Shown here in pieces: positions 1 to 8,284 of a stretch of DNA of 16,497 nt. Source of the DNA: Desulfobacterales bacterium (GTDB taxonomy: Bacteria; Desulfobacterota; Desulfobacteria; Desulfobacterales; JAUWMJ01); NCBI GenBank assembly GCA_030613225.1, contig JAUWMJ010000015.1, forward strand, positions 1 through 16,497. Reading direction: 5' to 3'. The notes beneath the pieces are model-generated. The model ran no database searches and was not told where the DNA came from. It was given only the letters and a program-made list of their open reading frames with translations. The translations under genes and the position numbers were made by a program. How positions within the stretch are numbered: position 1 is the stretch's first letter; each line of letters begins with the position of its first letter.

Positions 1-647
1 GAAAAAATGTTATTATTCATCACGCCGGCTTTTTGAGTAGCACTCAAGGCGATTGACTACAATAAAAAAGCCGGTCACAGTTCTGTTTTTACTCCAATGA
101 TCTGTAACCGGATTTAAAACGGATTTAAGCGTCCTGAAAGAACAGTCAAAACAACCACGATGAAAATTATATTCATTCAAGTCAAATTTAAGATCATACA
201 ATGCTTTTTCAAACTCCCTGTTTAACTGATAGAGCTTTGGTTCAAGATTATCTTAATCGTTTGATCTTATTAATTAAATAGTTTCGTACATCAATCTGAT
301 ATTACAACATTCTGTAAAACTGTGATAATCTCAAAAATGACAGTTTTTTAACGCCTAAAAATTGTTATGATATTGTCGGATAAGGTGATATCACAAGTTC
401 GGCGATAGATTGTAATCTCTCGATAAATCACCAACCATCTGCCTGTTCTTTCGATTATGTTTGACTAAAACCCATCGAAATGGGTATAAATTCACTTAAG
501 ATTGTTTTGATTTTCCTATTCCACCTGACTTGAAGTTGTTTTCCATCTACAGAATCAAGTTAGATTTCTCATCTTGTTTTACGCTCCTTTGAATAATTCA
601 CATACTGAGTTCCTCTGTTTAAAACCCTAACAAAAGGGAGGTGCATT
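1..647. other. Mostly non-coding leader region upstream of the cyclase
   Basis: I see no convincing gene in this stretch. One minus-strand open frame (13-201, TTG start) is listed separately as doubtful. A 10-bp perfect inverted repeat, CCGGCTTTTT at 25-34 and AAAAAGCCGG at 65-74, brackets a loop that itself contains GTAG/CTAC arms, so the left end can form an extended hairpin. The remainder is AT-rich and probably holds the cyclase promoter, but I could not pick a -35/-10 pair with confidence. Confidence 0.5.
13..201 (-). CDS. Doubtful small ORF, 62 aa
   Basis: I do not recognise this ORF. It starts with TTG and has a weak AGGGAG about 12 nt upstream. The frame stays open for roughly 18 more codons upstream without an ATG. 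It contains a short Cys pair (residues 17 and 20) and no membrane segment. Its last codons lie inside the 25-74 inverted repeat, so the C-terminus is partly palindrome sequence. It could be a decayed gene end or chance coding. Confidence 0.15.
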   Translation of the reverse strand: MYDLKFDLNEYNFHRGCFDCSFRTLKSVLNPVTDHWSKNRTVTGFFIVVNRLECYSKSRRDE

Positions 648-2540
648 ATGGCTCAAGAAGGTTTTAAACGTAAGCTTGCGGCCATTCTTAGCGCAGATGT
701 CGCAGGGTATAGTCGTCTAATGGCTGAAGACGAAACTTTCACCGTAAAGACTATAACCACCTACCGTGAAGTCATGACATCACTGATCAAACAGCACAGG
801 GGTCGCGTAGTGGACTCTCCCGGGGATAATTTGCTTGCAGAGTTTTCCAGTGTGGTCGACGCAGTACAGTGCGCGGTTGCCGTGCAAAATGAAATTCAGA
901 CACGAAACGCAGAGTTGCCGGATAACCGCAGAATGGAGTTTCGCATTGGAATCAATCTCGGGGACGTCATAGATGAAGAAGACCGCATTTACGGTGATGG
1001 GGTCAACATTGCGGCCCGACTGGAGGCACTGGCAGACCCTGCTGGAATATGCGTTTCGAAGACGGCTTTTGATCAAATCGAAACTAAATTGCCTCTGGGG
1101 TATGAATATCTGGGGGAACAATCAGTTAAAAATATACCCAAGCCGGTGGGTGCTTATCGGGTCTTGATGAAGCCAGAAGCTGTTGGCAAAGTGATCGGTG
1201 AGAAAAGGTTTTTGGGCAGGTTTTCACGCAGGACAGCTATGGATGCCATTATAATTCTGGTCATGGTTGCAGGAGGTTTGATTAGCTGGAATATCTATCT
1301 TCATCAATCTAAAAAAATAGAGCCTGCTTCTTTGGATAGAATGGCCTATCCATTGCCAGATAAACCTTCAATCGCTGTGCTTTCCTTTCTAAATATGAGT
1401 GAAGACAAAGAGCAGGAATTTTTTAGTGATGGGATAACCGAAGAAATCATTACTGCTCTGTCAAAAGTGGAAAAACTGTTTGTTATTGCCCGTAATTCCA
1501 CCTTTACGTATAAAGGCAAACCTGTGAAAGTTCAGCAGGTCGCAGAGGAACTGGGAGTGCGGTATGTGCTTGAAGGAAGTGTTCGCAAAGCGGGAGAGCG
1601 GGTCAGAATTACAGCCCAGCTGATTGATGCTCTTACTGGGCACCATTTGTGGGCAGAAAGATATGATAGAGATTTGAAAGATATATTTGCCTTTCAAGAT
1701 GAGATCACCAAGAAGATCATTGCGGCATTGCAAGTGAAGCTGACAGAGGGGGAACAAGCTGGCATTCGCGCCAGAGGTACAGACAACCTTGACGTATATT
1801 TAAAAGTTTTACAGGCAAGAGATCTTGTAAGGCATCAAAACATCGAAGACAATCATAAAGCCCGTCAGATCTTGAAAGAGGCCCTTGAGCTTGATCCTCA
1901 TTATGCACCAACTTACAGGTGGTTGAGCGGAACACACTTTATGGATGTTTGGTTGGGCTCAACCAAGTCACCGAGAGACTCTTTAAAAATAGCTGTCGAA
2001 CTGTCGAAAAAAGCTTTATCCATAGATAATTCTTTAGGTGATGCCCATGGATTATTGGGCAGTATCTATGTCATCACAAAGCAGTATGAAAAAGGCATGC
2101 TCGAATTGAATAAAGCCGTAGATCTTGATCCTAATGGAGCAGACGCACATGCGTTTTTGGCAATGGGGCTTCTTTTTATGGATAAACCAGAAGAAGGAAT
2201 CTTAATATCAAAGAAAGCAATACGGCTTAACCCAATGGCTCCAAGTTGGTATCTACATAATTTAGCGGGTTTTTATACCAAAATAAGAAATTATAAAGAG
2301 GCACTGGTGTGGGCAGAGAAAGCAGTTAAGCAAGAACCGGAAAATAATCTTTCCCGTCTGGCGCTGTGCAGTATTTACTCTAGAACAGGGCGAATGGAAG
2401 AGGCTCGCTTTCAAGCCAACGAAGTAATGAAACTTAATCCTAAATTTTCATTAAAAAGATTTGAAATGACACTTCCATATAAAAATCTTGAAGCGAAGGA
2501 TCGCTATATAGAAGCTTTGCGCAAGGCGGGACTGAAATAA
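648..2540 (+). CDS. Class III nucleotide-cyclase domain / FlgO-like domain / TPR protein
   Basis: A 630-residue, probably membrane-anchored signalling protein. Residues about 9-172 form a class III cyclase homology domain. Metal-binding Asp are D17 (SADVAG) and D60 (SPGD), and the transition-state pair is N120/R124 (GDGVNIAAR). Residues about 198-219 are one hydrophobic segment. Residues about 238-365 match the FlgO/TolB-N-like domain usual in this architecture (KPSIAVLSF, FSDGITEEI, YVLEGSVRK). Residues about 380-600 are TPR repeats, seen as repeated AL.LDP / A..LNP helix ends. The expected role is making or sensing a cyclic nucleotide and assembling partners through the TPRs. However, the positions that normally hold the substrate-selecting Lys and Asp are D56 and R113, so cyclase activity and substrate are uncertain. 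The ATG follows a good ribosome site (GGGAGG, 7 nt upstream). It has no operon partners. Confidence 0.9.
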   Translation: MAQEGFKRKLAAILSADVAGYSRLMAEDETFTVKTITTYREVMTSLIKQHRGRVVDSPGDNLLAEFSSVVDAVQCAVAVQNEIQTRNAELPDNRRMEFRIGINLGDVIDEEDRIYGDGVNIAARLEALADPAGICVSKTAFDQIETKLPLGYEYLGEQSVKNIPKPVGAYRVLMKPEAVGKVIGEKRFLGRFSRRTAMDAIIILVMVAGGLISWNIYLHQSKKIEPASLDRMAYPLPDKPSIAVLSFLNMSEDKEQEFFSDGITEEIITALSKVEKLFVIARNSTFTYKGKPVKVQQVAEELGVRYVLEGSVRKAGERVRITAQLIDALTGHHLWAERYDRDLKDIFAFQDEITKKIIAALQVKLTEGEQAGIRARGTDNLDVYLKVLQARDLVRHQNIEDNHKARQILKEALELDPHYAPTYRWLSGTHFMDVWLGSTKSPRDSLKIAVELSKKALSIDNSLGDAHGLLGSIYVITKQYEKGMLELNKAVDLDPNGADAHAFLAMGLLFMDKPEEGILISKKAIRLNPMAPSWYLHNLAGFYTKIRNYKEALVWAEKAVKQEPENNLSRLALCSIYSRTGRMEEARFQANEVMKLNPKFSLKRFEMTLPYKNLEAKDRYIEALRKAGLK

Positions 2541-2591
2541 AAAAAATCATTCAATTAATGAAAACGGCAAGAGTTGAACCTTTCCAAAAAA

Positions 2592-2686
2592 GTTGGATAT
2601 CTCCAACCTGAAATTTTACCAATTTTTGGATTATCTCAATGTACCACAGGTTTCTTTGCAGTTCTAAAAGTTGAGGAATCTCCAAC
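2592..2686. repeat. Two related small palindromes after the cyclase gene
   Basis: GTTGGA-TATC-TCCAAC (2592-2607) and GTTGAGGAATCTCCAAC (2670-2686) are similar short hairpins about 75 bp apart in the 259-bp gap between the cyclase and the B3/4 gene. Neither is followed by a T-run, so they are poor candidates for intrinsic terminators. No gene is visible in the gap. Confidence 0.4.
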
Positions 2687-2799
2687 AAAGCTAAGGTTTT
2701 CCATGCTTCCCAAAATCTGTGATATCATCAATGCCGGTTTTTAGAGCTACGGTGGTGATTTCTGCTATATATGTCAGCTTTTAATATACCTTAAAATGT

Positions 2800-3315
2800 T
2801 TATATACTACTGAGATATTCAAATATTAGAGGGCAGAGTACGCAAACGATCTCCTTTTCATCACGCAGTACAATTTCCTCTTTTCGCATTACAAACAGAC
2901 CTCCGCCCATCCCCTTGCATGTTTCACCTTCTTCAGCGACATCCAGTGTCAATACGCCGTCGAATTTGTCGGCATCGGTCACTGCTACCAGGATGCCGGC
3001 GCACATTTCGGCCATGAAGTGGGCATCCACGAACAGAGAATACATGGGGAAACCGCTGTTGACGGTTCTTTTCAGATGCCGGGGGAGCGGGCAGGGATGG
3101 CCGAACTGCTGAAAAAACGTATCGTAAATCTTGATCCTTTCCGTTATCTGCGCCAGCGTCTCGCGCTTTCTCATTTTTCGAAGGTATTTTCTTTTGTAGA
3201 GCGCAAACCGCTCGGGGCTGGCAGCCTCACTGCAGCTGCTTATCAGCATAAGACCGAATCCAACGCCGGAATAGATCTCTTGATACCTTTCAGATAAGCT
3301 GAATTCGGGGAACAT
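2800..3315 (-). CDS. B3/4-domain protein, C-terminally shortened
   Basis: A 171-residue protein resembling stand-alone B3/4 (phenylalanyl-tRNA synthetase beta-chain editing-like) domain proteins. The recognisable core is the helical part with IYDTFFQQFG, then LPRHLKRTVNSG, then the typical strand-helix stretch with LFVDAHFMAE and VAVTDADKFDG.L.LDVAEEGE, then the strand ending in EEIVLRDEKEIVCVL. Family members usually continue for about 40-50 residues with a T-rich segment and a last strand. Here the frame ends in an unrelated tail (about nine residues) and a stop, so the gene looks 3'-truncated. The ATG has a good ribosome site (AGAGGTG, 6 nt). Such proteins are thought to act on aminoacyl-tRNA, but this one may be inactive. 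It stands alone. Confidence 0.6.
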   Translation of the reverse strand: MFPEFSLSERYQEIYSGVGFGLMLISSCSEAASPERFALYKRKYLRKMRKRETLAQITERIKIYDTFFQQFGHPCPLPRHLKRTVNSGFPMYSLFVDAHFMAEMCAGILVAVTDADKFDGVLTLDVAEEGETCKGMGGGLFVMRKEEIVLRDEKEIVCVLCPLIFEYLSSI

Positions 3316-3439
3316 GTTTCACCTCTCATCCTCAACAAACTTTTTCCATACCAAGTTACAATATGAATTCACCAGGCGCCCTGGAAGTCCCCCATGATAA
3401 AGTGCACTTTAATATTCAATTCCCAAGGACGTATCATGC

Positions 3440-3512
3440 GTTTTTTTTATCAAAAGACACAGGCTAATGCCAAGTTATAATCAATAAGCAAGCCCTGACC
3501 CCATTTTATAAT
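3440..3512 (-). repeat. Possible REP-type dispersed sequence at a gene end
   Basis: On the minus strand the text ATGGGGTCAGGGCTTGC is followed by an A/T-rich stretch and TTGGCATTAG. From memory, TGGGGTCAGG(T/C)CTTG strings recur next to REP-associated (RAYT/IS200-like) transposase genes in deltaproteobacterial genomes. Here it supplies the last codons and stop of the adjacent 120-aa gene. No transposase is present nearby. The identification is by recollection, not alignment. Confidence 0.3.
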
Positions 3513-3843
3513 CTTCTATTACGATTGGACCTTCCCCGAGTTCGAGAACAGTATCTGAAGGAATAATTTCAAACCATCTTTTAAATTTATTATAGTCTCT
3601 ATTTTTTGGCCATACATCTGGGTCTTCCATCCATGATGATAGCTCTTCCTCAAAAATCTTTTTGTAGTTTCTTTTCATGAATAATTCATAATTGTACTCA
3701 TCATAATTTCCGGGGATGAGAAGTGAAGTCGCATATATTGTATCAGCGTATAGTTTGGGTCCATCGTCATCAAAGCTATTAGCCCAGTCAATATATGGCT
3801 TTTTCGTGATTATTGATACAACAGTTCTATTTATGGTTTTCAT
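3481..3843 (-). CDS. Conserved small hypothetical protein, 120 aa
   Basis: A small, acidic, Trp/Tyr-rich soluble protein. It resembles a widespread uncharacterised family whose members share PK.PY.DWANS.DDDGP, then an acidic stretch, then FEEEL..W..D...WP..R....F..WF. Here these are seen as KKPYIDWANSFDDDGP, IFEEELSSWMEDPDVWPKNRDY and FKRWFEI. No catalytic motif is obvious and the function is unknown. There is no good ribosome site before the ATG, but it is the only start in the open frame. The final residues (about MGSGLAY) are encoded by a short sequence that reads TGGGGTCAGGGCTTG on the gene strand. I take this for a dispersed repeat that has overwritten the native end. Confidence 0.6.
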   Translation of the reverse strand: MKTINRTVVSIITKKPYIDWANSFDDDGPKLYADTIYATSLLIPGNYDEYNYELFMKRNYKKIFEEELSSWMEDPDVWPKNRDYNKFKRWFEIIPSDTVLELGEGPIVIEDYKMGSGLAY

Positions 3844-3913
3844 ATTTTTATGCTTCTTGTATCAGAGTTCAGATTGCAAGTTTTGTTAAGATAAGGCATA
3901 TCTTGAAGTATAG

Positions 3914-4408
3914 AAAAGTCTTAACCTCGATGTGGATGCCAGGATTCATATCGATACGAACGGCTCCATCCTCACAAAGGATTACATTGATGAACTTATT
4001 GATGCGGGTATGACGGATATAGGAATCGATCTGAAAGGCTGCACTACGGAATCATTTATACGAATTACCGCTGTCAAAGAGAGAGGGTTGGCCGCGCTTT
4101 ATCTCTCAACGGCATGGAAAGCTGTGAGATATCTGGCCGAGCGCTATAAGGATATAATATTCACAGGTGTGGGGATCCCTTATAATGCAAAGTTGATTTC
4201 GCTGGATGAGATCGGTCTTATAGGCAAGAAATTATATGAGATAGATCCTAAGATCCAAGTCTGCGCACTAGATTACAGACCCGAATTTGAAAGGCTCGAT
4301 CTTCAAAAGCCCTCTTATGACGAAATGGTGGAAGTACACAATGTGCTTAAAGATACGGGACTCAAAACCGTTATCTGCCAGACCGATCGCGGCCACATCG
4401 GCCCTTGA
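3914..4408 (+). pseudogene. Radical SAM enzyme, C-terminal fragment
   Basis: The frame opens after a TAG at 3911 and reads into a well-conserved region: LDVDARIHIDTNGS, YIDELIDAGMTDIGIDLKG, then GVGIPYN, LISLDEIG, QVCALDYRPEF, and a C-terminal VICQTDRGHIGP. This is the distal part of the TIM barrel of a pyruvate-formate-lyase-activase-like radical SAM family common in archaea and deltaproteobacteria. The N-terminal part with the CxxxCxxC iron-sulfur ligands is missing. The GTG at 3932 would give 158 residues but has no plausible ribosome site and could not give an active enzyme. The upstream junction lies between about 3844 and 3914. I read it as a truncated relic. Confidence 0.8.
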
Positions 4409-4500
4409 GAACGTGAACCAACGAAAATTCATCGATGTAGTTCCTATTTGGCAATATTTGATTCATAAATTATTTGAAGCATAAATCATAGAAATGCAGC

Positions 4501-5670
4501 CTACAATTTCAAATAGCCGTCCGGTGATAGGCTAGTTGCCAACATCACGCTGTTAATATCCTGATGCTCTGTCCAGCTTTTAGCTATCCTATTTTGGGGA
4601 TCAAGCCAAAATTTCTCGATTGCTTCACCCAAACGGGCAAAACGCCTAAGGTGTTTAATCTGCGAATAGATGGGGTGATTTTTATCGAACACATCCGGTT
4701 TTTCCTCAATCAATCCCTCGATTCTTTCAACCGCGTGTAATCCTATAGCCATTCCTAATTCCCGGAATGGCAGTCGGTGGTCAGCAGGAAAATTTAAGAA
4801 ATGACTTAATTTGTAAGCATCCAAACCCGCCAGCGAAGATTCCAACAAATCCTTCAATAAGCCGGTCTCGGTAAATCTATCTTGTACTATTAATTGCAAA
4901 ATTGTGTATGCATGGCACAGGAGACCGCCGATGCCGAGGAGATCATCCGTAGCCCAATTTTTTCCTTTGCAGAGCACTTCAATATCGGCGATTTCTGAAT
5001 CGAGGTCCGGCCCGGATGTATTAGAAAGCTTAACTGCTGTCGCCTGAATCTGGTTGTAAGTGATTAAACCATCCAGTGGATCATGATGTCCCATGGAGGA
5101 TACCAAAGGATAGGAAAGATCAATACTCATCTTCCAGTACATCCGTTTCGATCCGGACCTTAAAACATGGACAAAGCCGGCATGGGCGGCTTTTGCAAGC
5201 TCTATAGCCCAGAGGTTGAAGATTGAGTTTCCAGTAGACCGGCTCACTCTGTTGAGAGCATGCATCCATTTGGTCAAATAATGACAGTATTGCCCGTCTC
5301 GATCCCATTCCAGATGGTCGTCGTATGGATCATCAGGCTTACGTTCGTTCATCTGCTTACCGATTCGCAATCCACCGATTGTAGGATGCTTTCTGCCTTC
5401 TTCCTCGGTGTGGCCGCTGATCCAGCCGGTTCGAGGGTCGTCTTCACGATGCCGCCCAAGTATGTAATGAACCTGATCCACCAAGCGCAAGGCTAAATTC
5501 TGCCGGCTTTCATCCCCTGTCCGTTGGTAAAGCTCAAGAAAGTTGCAAACGGCAAAAGCATCCGTCCAGAGATATCGCCGCGGGGACTTTTCAACTGCTG
5601 AAAGGCCGGTTGAATCGGAAAATTCGGTCATGATCCCCTTAACAATAGAAATGTTTGCCTGTTGTTTCAT
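4501..5670 (-). CDS. Six-hairpin glycosidase-like hypothetical protein
   Basis: A 389-residue, cytoplasmic-looking protein with no signal peptide. Repeating amphipathic helix pairs with conserved aromatic and acidic patches are seen as RYLWTDAFAVCNFLELY (residues about 32-48), GRHREDDPRTGWISG, GGLRIGKQ, and LEWDRDGQYCHYLTKWMHAL. This pattern is that of the alpha/alpha-toroid (six-hairpin) proteins, which include glycoside hydrolases. Asp/Glu in the WISG and EWDRDGQ segments would be the candidates for catalysis, but substrate and activity are unknown. The ATG used has only a weak upstream GGATC. A second ATG at codon 14 follows AAGGGG very closely, so the true start is uncertain. No neighbour suggests a pathway. 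Confidence 0.6.
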   Translation of the reverse strand: MKQQANISIVKGIMTEFSDSTGLSAVEKSPRRYLWTDAFAVCNFLELYQRTGDESRQNLALRLVDQVHYILGRHREDDPRTGWISGHTEEEGRKHPTIGGLRIGKQMNERKPDDPYDDHLEWDRDGQYCHYLTKWMHALNRVSRSTGNSIFNLWAIELAKAAHAGFVHVLRSGSKRMYWKMSIDLSYPLVSSMGHHDPLDGLITYNQIQATAVKLSNTSGPDLDSEIADIEVLCKGKNWATDDLLGIGGLLCHAYTILQLIVQDRFTETGLLKDLLESSLAGLDAYKLSHFLNFPADHRLPFRELGMAIGLHAVERIEGLIEEKPDVFDKNHPIYSQIKHLRRFARLGEAIEKFWLDPQNRIAKSWTEHQDINSVMLATSLSPDGYLKL

Positions 5671-6034
5671 ATCAAATTAGATCCAAACCCCTTTCCTGCG
5701 CCTTTACGCCTCTGGCTTCATTAAATACTCCTAAACTTGACTTAAATCAACGCAAGATAAATAAAAAGCCAACATTCAAGCGATTAGGTCAGTCAGACAT
5801 ATCACAGGATTTTGAGGGGGATGATATCTTGACCCGAATGTTAGTATCACAGGTCTTAAAAGCAACTCTCGGACGAGTTTATAGCTAGCCAAATTTAACG
5901 TTCAATCTGCACAATATTGGTAATAAGAACACATGTTTTTGGAAGCCTGATTTTTAGGGGGCCGCCATTCTTGGTCTAAGATTTTGTGGGTTCTGTGGCG
6001 CTCTTTCAATCCATCAAAACAGTAGCTTCTGGGG
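5671..6034. other. Intergenic region, no gene seen
   Basis: This gap lies between two minus-strand genes. The only open frame across it (plus, 5655-5888) starts inside the upstream gene and has no family resemblance. The segment 5792-5858 is a diverged copy of 8049-8115. Otherwise I see nothing I can name. Confidence 0.5.
5792..5858 (+). repeat. Diverged dispersed repeat, copy 1
   Basis: The segment runs from GTCAGACATATCACAGG through GGATGATATC to CACAGGTCTTA. It aligns over about 65 bp with 8049-8115 with a few small gaps, roughly two thirds identical by eye. Both copies lie in gene-poor gaps on the same strand. They may be relics of one decayed element or coding segment. Confidence 0.35.
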
Positions 6035-7219
6035 CTAATCCCATTGCAGTGTTAGGCGATTATCCTCGCTCACTATTACATTGGTTCCAAATGACGCCCC
6101 CTCTCTATTTAAAGTATCCTTTAACCAAAGCGTGTCGACGTTGGAGGCCCGGATGACCTTAAATCGTCTAATTTTCGTTGGCGTCATTTGCAATCCGAGG
6201 AGCTTGCCGGTTGATGGATACACCGTCGCAAAGTACATTAGAGACAAATCAGCTCTAAATTCTTCATAGCCGCTAATTCCCTCATAGTCATTTAAAAAGT
6301 CACCGCAACCATAAAGAATGAGTTTATCCTTGTAAACTTCAATCGCTTTGACATGATGCGATGAATGTCCATGAATAATATCAACGCCAGCCTCATCAAT
6401 CAGTCGATGTGAAAAGACTCTCTGCTCCCGAGGAATTCCGTACCCCCAATTACTTCCCCAGTGTATTGAAGCCACAACGATATCTCCCTCGCGCTTAACA
6501 CGCCGAACTTTATCTTTAATATCGCGAAGGCTTTTAGCGCTCAAGTCTTCCAACAAATTCACCCCTGGCTTTTTGTCCTTAGCGCCCCAAACCGTTGGAA
6601 TTCCGCTATTTCCCAAACCGAATGCGAACACAAACACTCGCCCTTTACCTTGTACCTTTTGCACTGCCGGAGCCTGGGCCTCAATAAGATTTCGGCCGGC
6701 TCCAGCTATTTTTATGTTTATATTTCTTAACGTTTCCAACGTTTCAAGGAGACCTGAGTATCCCCAATCAAGTACGTGGTTGTTGGCCAAAGAACATACG
6801 TCTATTTTAGCAGCTGTTAAAATTGAGATATTCTCTGGATGCATCCTGTAGTTGATACCTTTGCCTTTCCAATAATCGTTGCTTTTCGTTACACTCGTTT
6901 CTAAATTAACTATCCTAACATCCGGTACCACTCGGTCCATTTCCTTAAGAGCTTTCCCCCAAACGTATAAAAAACTGACAGGAAAATCGATGGGGCCATT
7001 CACCTCCTCGGCTATTTTGACATATCCTAGGGCACTTTTCATATATGACTCATAAATAGTTGGGTCACTGGGATGAGGTAAGATTTGATCGATGCCTCTG
7101 CCGGTCATCACGTCACCACACAAGAATATGGTAATAGGATTGGGGATCCTATCTGAAGCTTCGACAGATTTGTTTTCGTTATCAACCACTTTAGGAACTC
7201 CTTGTACATTTCTTGTCAT
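6035..7219 (-). CDS. CapA-type (PGA_cap) metallophosphoesterase-fold protein
   Basis: The 394-residue open frame carries the CapA/PgsA-type calcineurin-like fold: GDVMTGRGID (residues 35-44), NLETSVT, LANNHVLDWG, then SIHWGSNWGYG, HGHSSHHVKAIEVY and LILYGCGDFLNDYEG near the end. These are the usual metal-site positions (Asp, Asn-His, His, HGH). Family members take part in poly-gamma-glutamate or capsule synthesis or act on unknown phosphoesters at the cell surface. This family is normally exported, yet the frame from ATG 7219 has no signal peptide and no ribosome site. In-frame codons upstream of 7219 encode a basic then hydrophobic stretch ending in GAQ but reach no start codon. A one-base insertion in the A5G4 run at about 7303-7311 would join it to an ATG at 7320. 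So the gene is either frameshifted or miscalled by one base. Confidence 0.85.
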   Translation of the reverse strand: MTRNVQGVPKVVDNENKSVEASDRIPNPITIFLCGDVMTGRGIDQILPHPSDPTIYESYMKSALGYVKIAEEVNGPIDFPVSFLYVWGKALKEMDRVVPDVRIVNLETSVTKSNDYWKGKGINYRMHPENISILTAAKIDVCSLANNHVLDWGYSGLLETLETLRNINIKIAGAGRNLIEAQAPAVQKVQGKGRVFVFAFGLGNSGIPTVWGAKDKKPGVNLLEDLSAKSLRDIKDKVRRVKREGDIVVASIHWGSNWGYGIPREQRVFSHRLIDEAGVDIIHGHSSHHVKAIEVYKDKLILYGCGDFLNDYEGISGYEEFRADLSLMYFATVYPSTGKLLGLQMTPTKIRRFKVIRASNVDTLWLKDTLNREGASFGTNVIVSEDNRLTLQWD

Positions 7220-7320
7220 TTCTTGATCAGATGTCTGAGCCCCTATGGCAGAAAATAAGAGATATCCGGCTACAACACAGCATAAAAGCGATTTGTATCT
7301 TATCCCCTTTTTCCTGTCAT
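7220..7320 (-). pseudogene. Signal-peptide segment of the CapA-type gene, out of frame with its ATG
   Basis: In the frame of the CapA gene the codons immediately upstream read KKGIRYKSLLCCVVAGYL, LFSAIGAQ and so on. This is a textbook n-region, hydrophobic core and AxA-like cleavage site. No ATG, GTG or TTG is in frame before the TAA at about 7326. ATG 7320-7318 lies one base out of frame, separated by the runs AAAAA and GGGG on the coding strand. One extra A or G would restore MTGK(K/R)GIRYKSLL. Confidence 0.6.
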
Positions 7321-7483
7321 GGTCTTAATATGGGGTATCTCCGATGAAACACGGCGCCACTTGGTTTTATTTAATGGCATTAGCCACAGCTCACCGTTAA
7401 ATAACACCGCAAAAAAACATTATCAAACTGAACAAATCATTCTACCATAGAAGTTTATTTTATGTGACCACGCATCAATAGCG

Positions 7484-7783
7484 TCATCTCCTGGCCATAC
7501 CCTGAATTAGAGCCAACACATTCTCCCCGAGCACTTCGTGATTGTATCCCCCTTCCAGTATACCAAAACAACCTCCTTCATTGCGATCGGCAGACGACCG
7601 GACCCGGTAGCCGATCTCTTCGTAATCCTCGGTGTTGAGCAGACCGCCCCAATCTGCGGCGTGGTTGTCGAAGCCCGCGGAAATACCGATCAAATCTGCC
7701 CGGCAGTTTTTCATGGCCTCTTCCACCTCTTGCAGATATTGGCTTCGGCTATGGCCTTCAATATTGATAACGGTCACCCAGTT
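7484..7783 (-). pseudogene. Histone-deacetylase-family enzyme, C-terminal fragment
   Basis: About 97 residues match the C-terminal third of class II HDAC / acetylpolyamine amidohydrolase-type zinc deacetylases: ADLIGISAGFDNHAADWGG (with a zinc-ligand Asp in SAGFD), DYEEIG, and FGILEGGYN with the catalytic-region Tyr, then VLALIQGM near the end. The frame begins after a TGA at about 7784-7786 and would have to start with GTG 7777, which has no ribosome site. The N-terminal two thirds, with the HHA and DxH motifs, are absent. I read it as a 5'-truncated relic rather than a functional enzyme. Confidence 0.8.
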
Positions 7784-7786
7784 TCA

Positions 7787-8284
7787 AAAACATGCTAATT
7801 TGAAAAAAATCCTGATTGACAAGCCTTCTGATTCACATCATACATATGCAATTTCAAATTTCAAGATGGCAATGGATGGAGTGTCTGTATGTTATAATAA
7901 ATATTCTTCATCCCTTATTTCTTTTCAAAAAAACATAAAGATTAGTCGAATTAATCAATCAATGGCCTATCCGATTTAGATTGTGGCTTTTGGTTGCTAA
8001 TTTTACGTGTTAAGATAGCAGGTGTCTTCCATTAGGGCCAAGCGTGGAGTCAGAATTATCACAGGTTTTGAAGTGGATGATATTATCACCCTCAGGATGG
8101 ACACTTCAGGTCTTATTTGGTGGATGAAGATGAATCCCTGCTCTCTTCTGCATTTGTGATCTTTAAAGATCAGTCTCTGCTCATCAATACCTGAGGGAAT
8201 AGGCTTAAGCACTTTCCTACTACTTGCCTTTTGGCTTTTACCTTTGTATAAAAGGTTTAAATCCTTACTAACCGATTTTTTATT
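7787..8284. other. Gene-free stretch upstream of the metalloprotease pair
   Basis: AT-rich sequence without a supported gene. A minus-strand frame (8003-8296) is open for 97 codons but has no ribosome site or family resemblance. Its middle is the second copy of a dispersed repeat, so I do not call it. A short palindrome (ATCTTTAAAGAT, about 8159-8170) is present. The promoter of the downstream gene should lie here, but I could not identify it. Confidence 0.45.
8049..8115 (+). repeat. Diverged dispersed repeat, copy 2
   Basis: Counterpart of 5792-5858, with matching blocks TATCACAGG, TTTTGA, GGATGATAT and CAGGTCTTA in the same order. See the first copy for the comparison. Confidence 0.35.
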
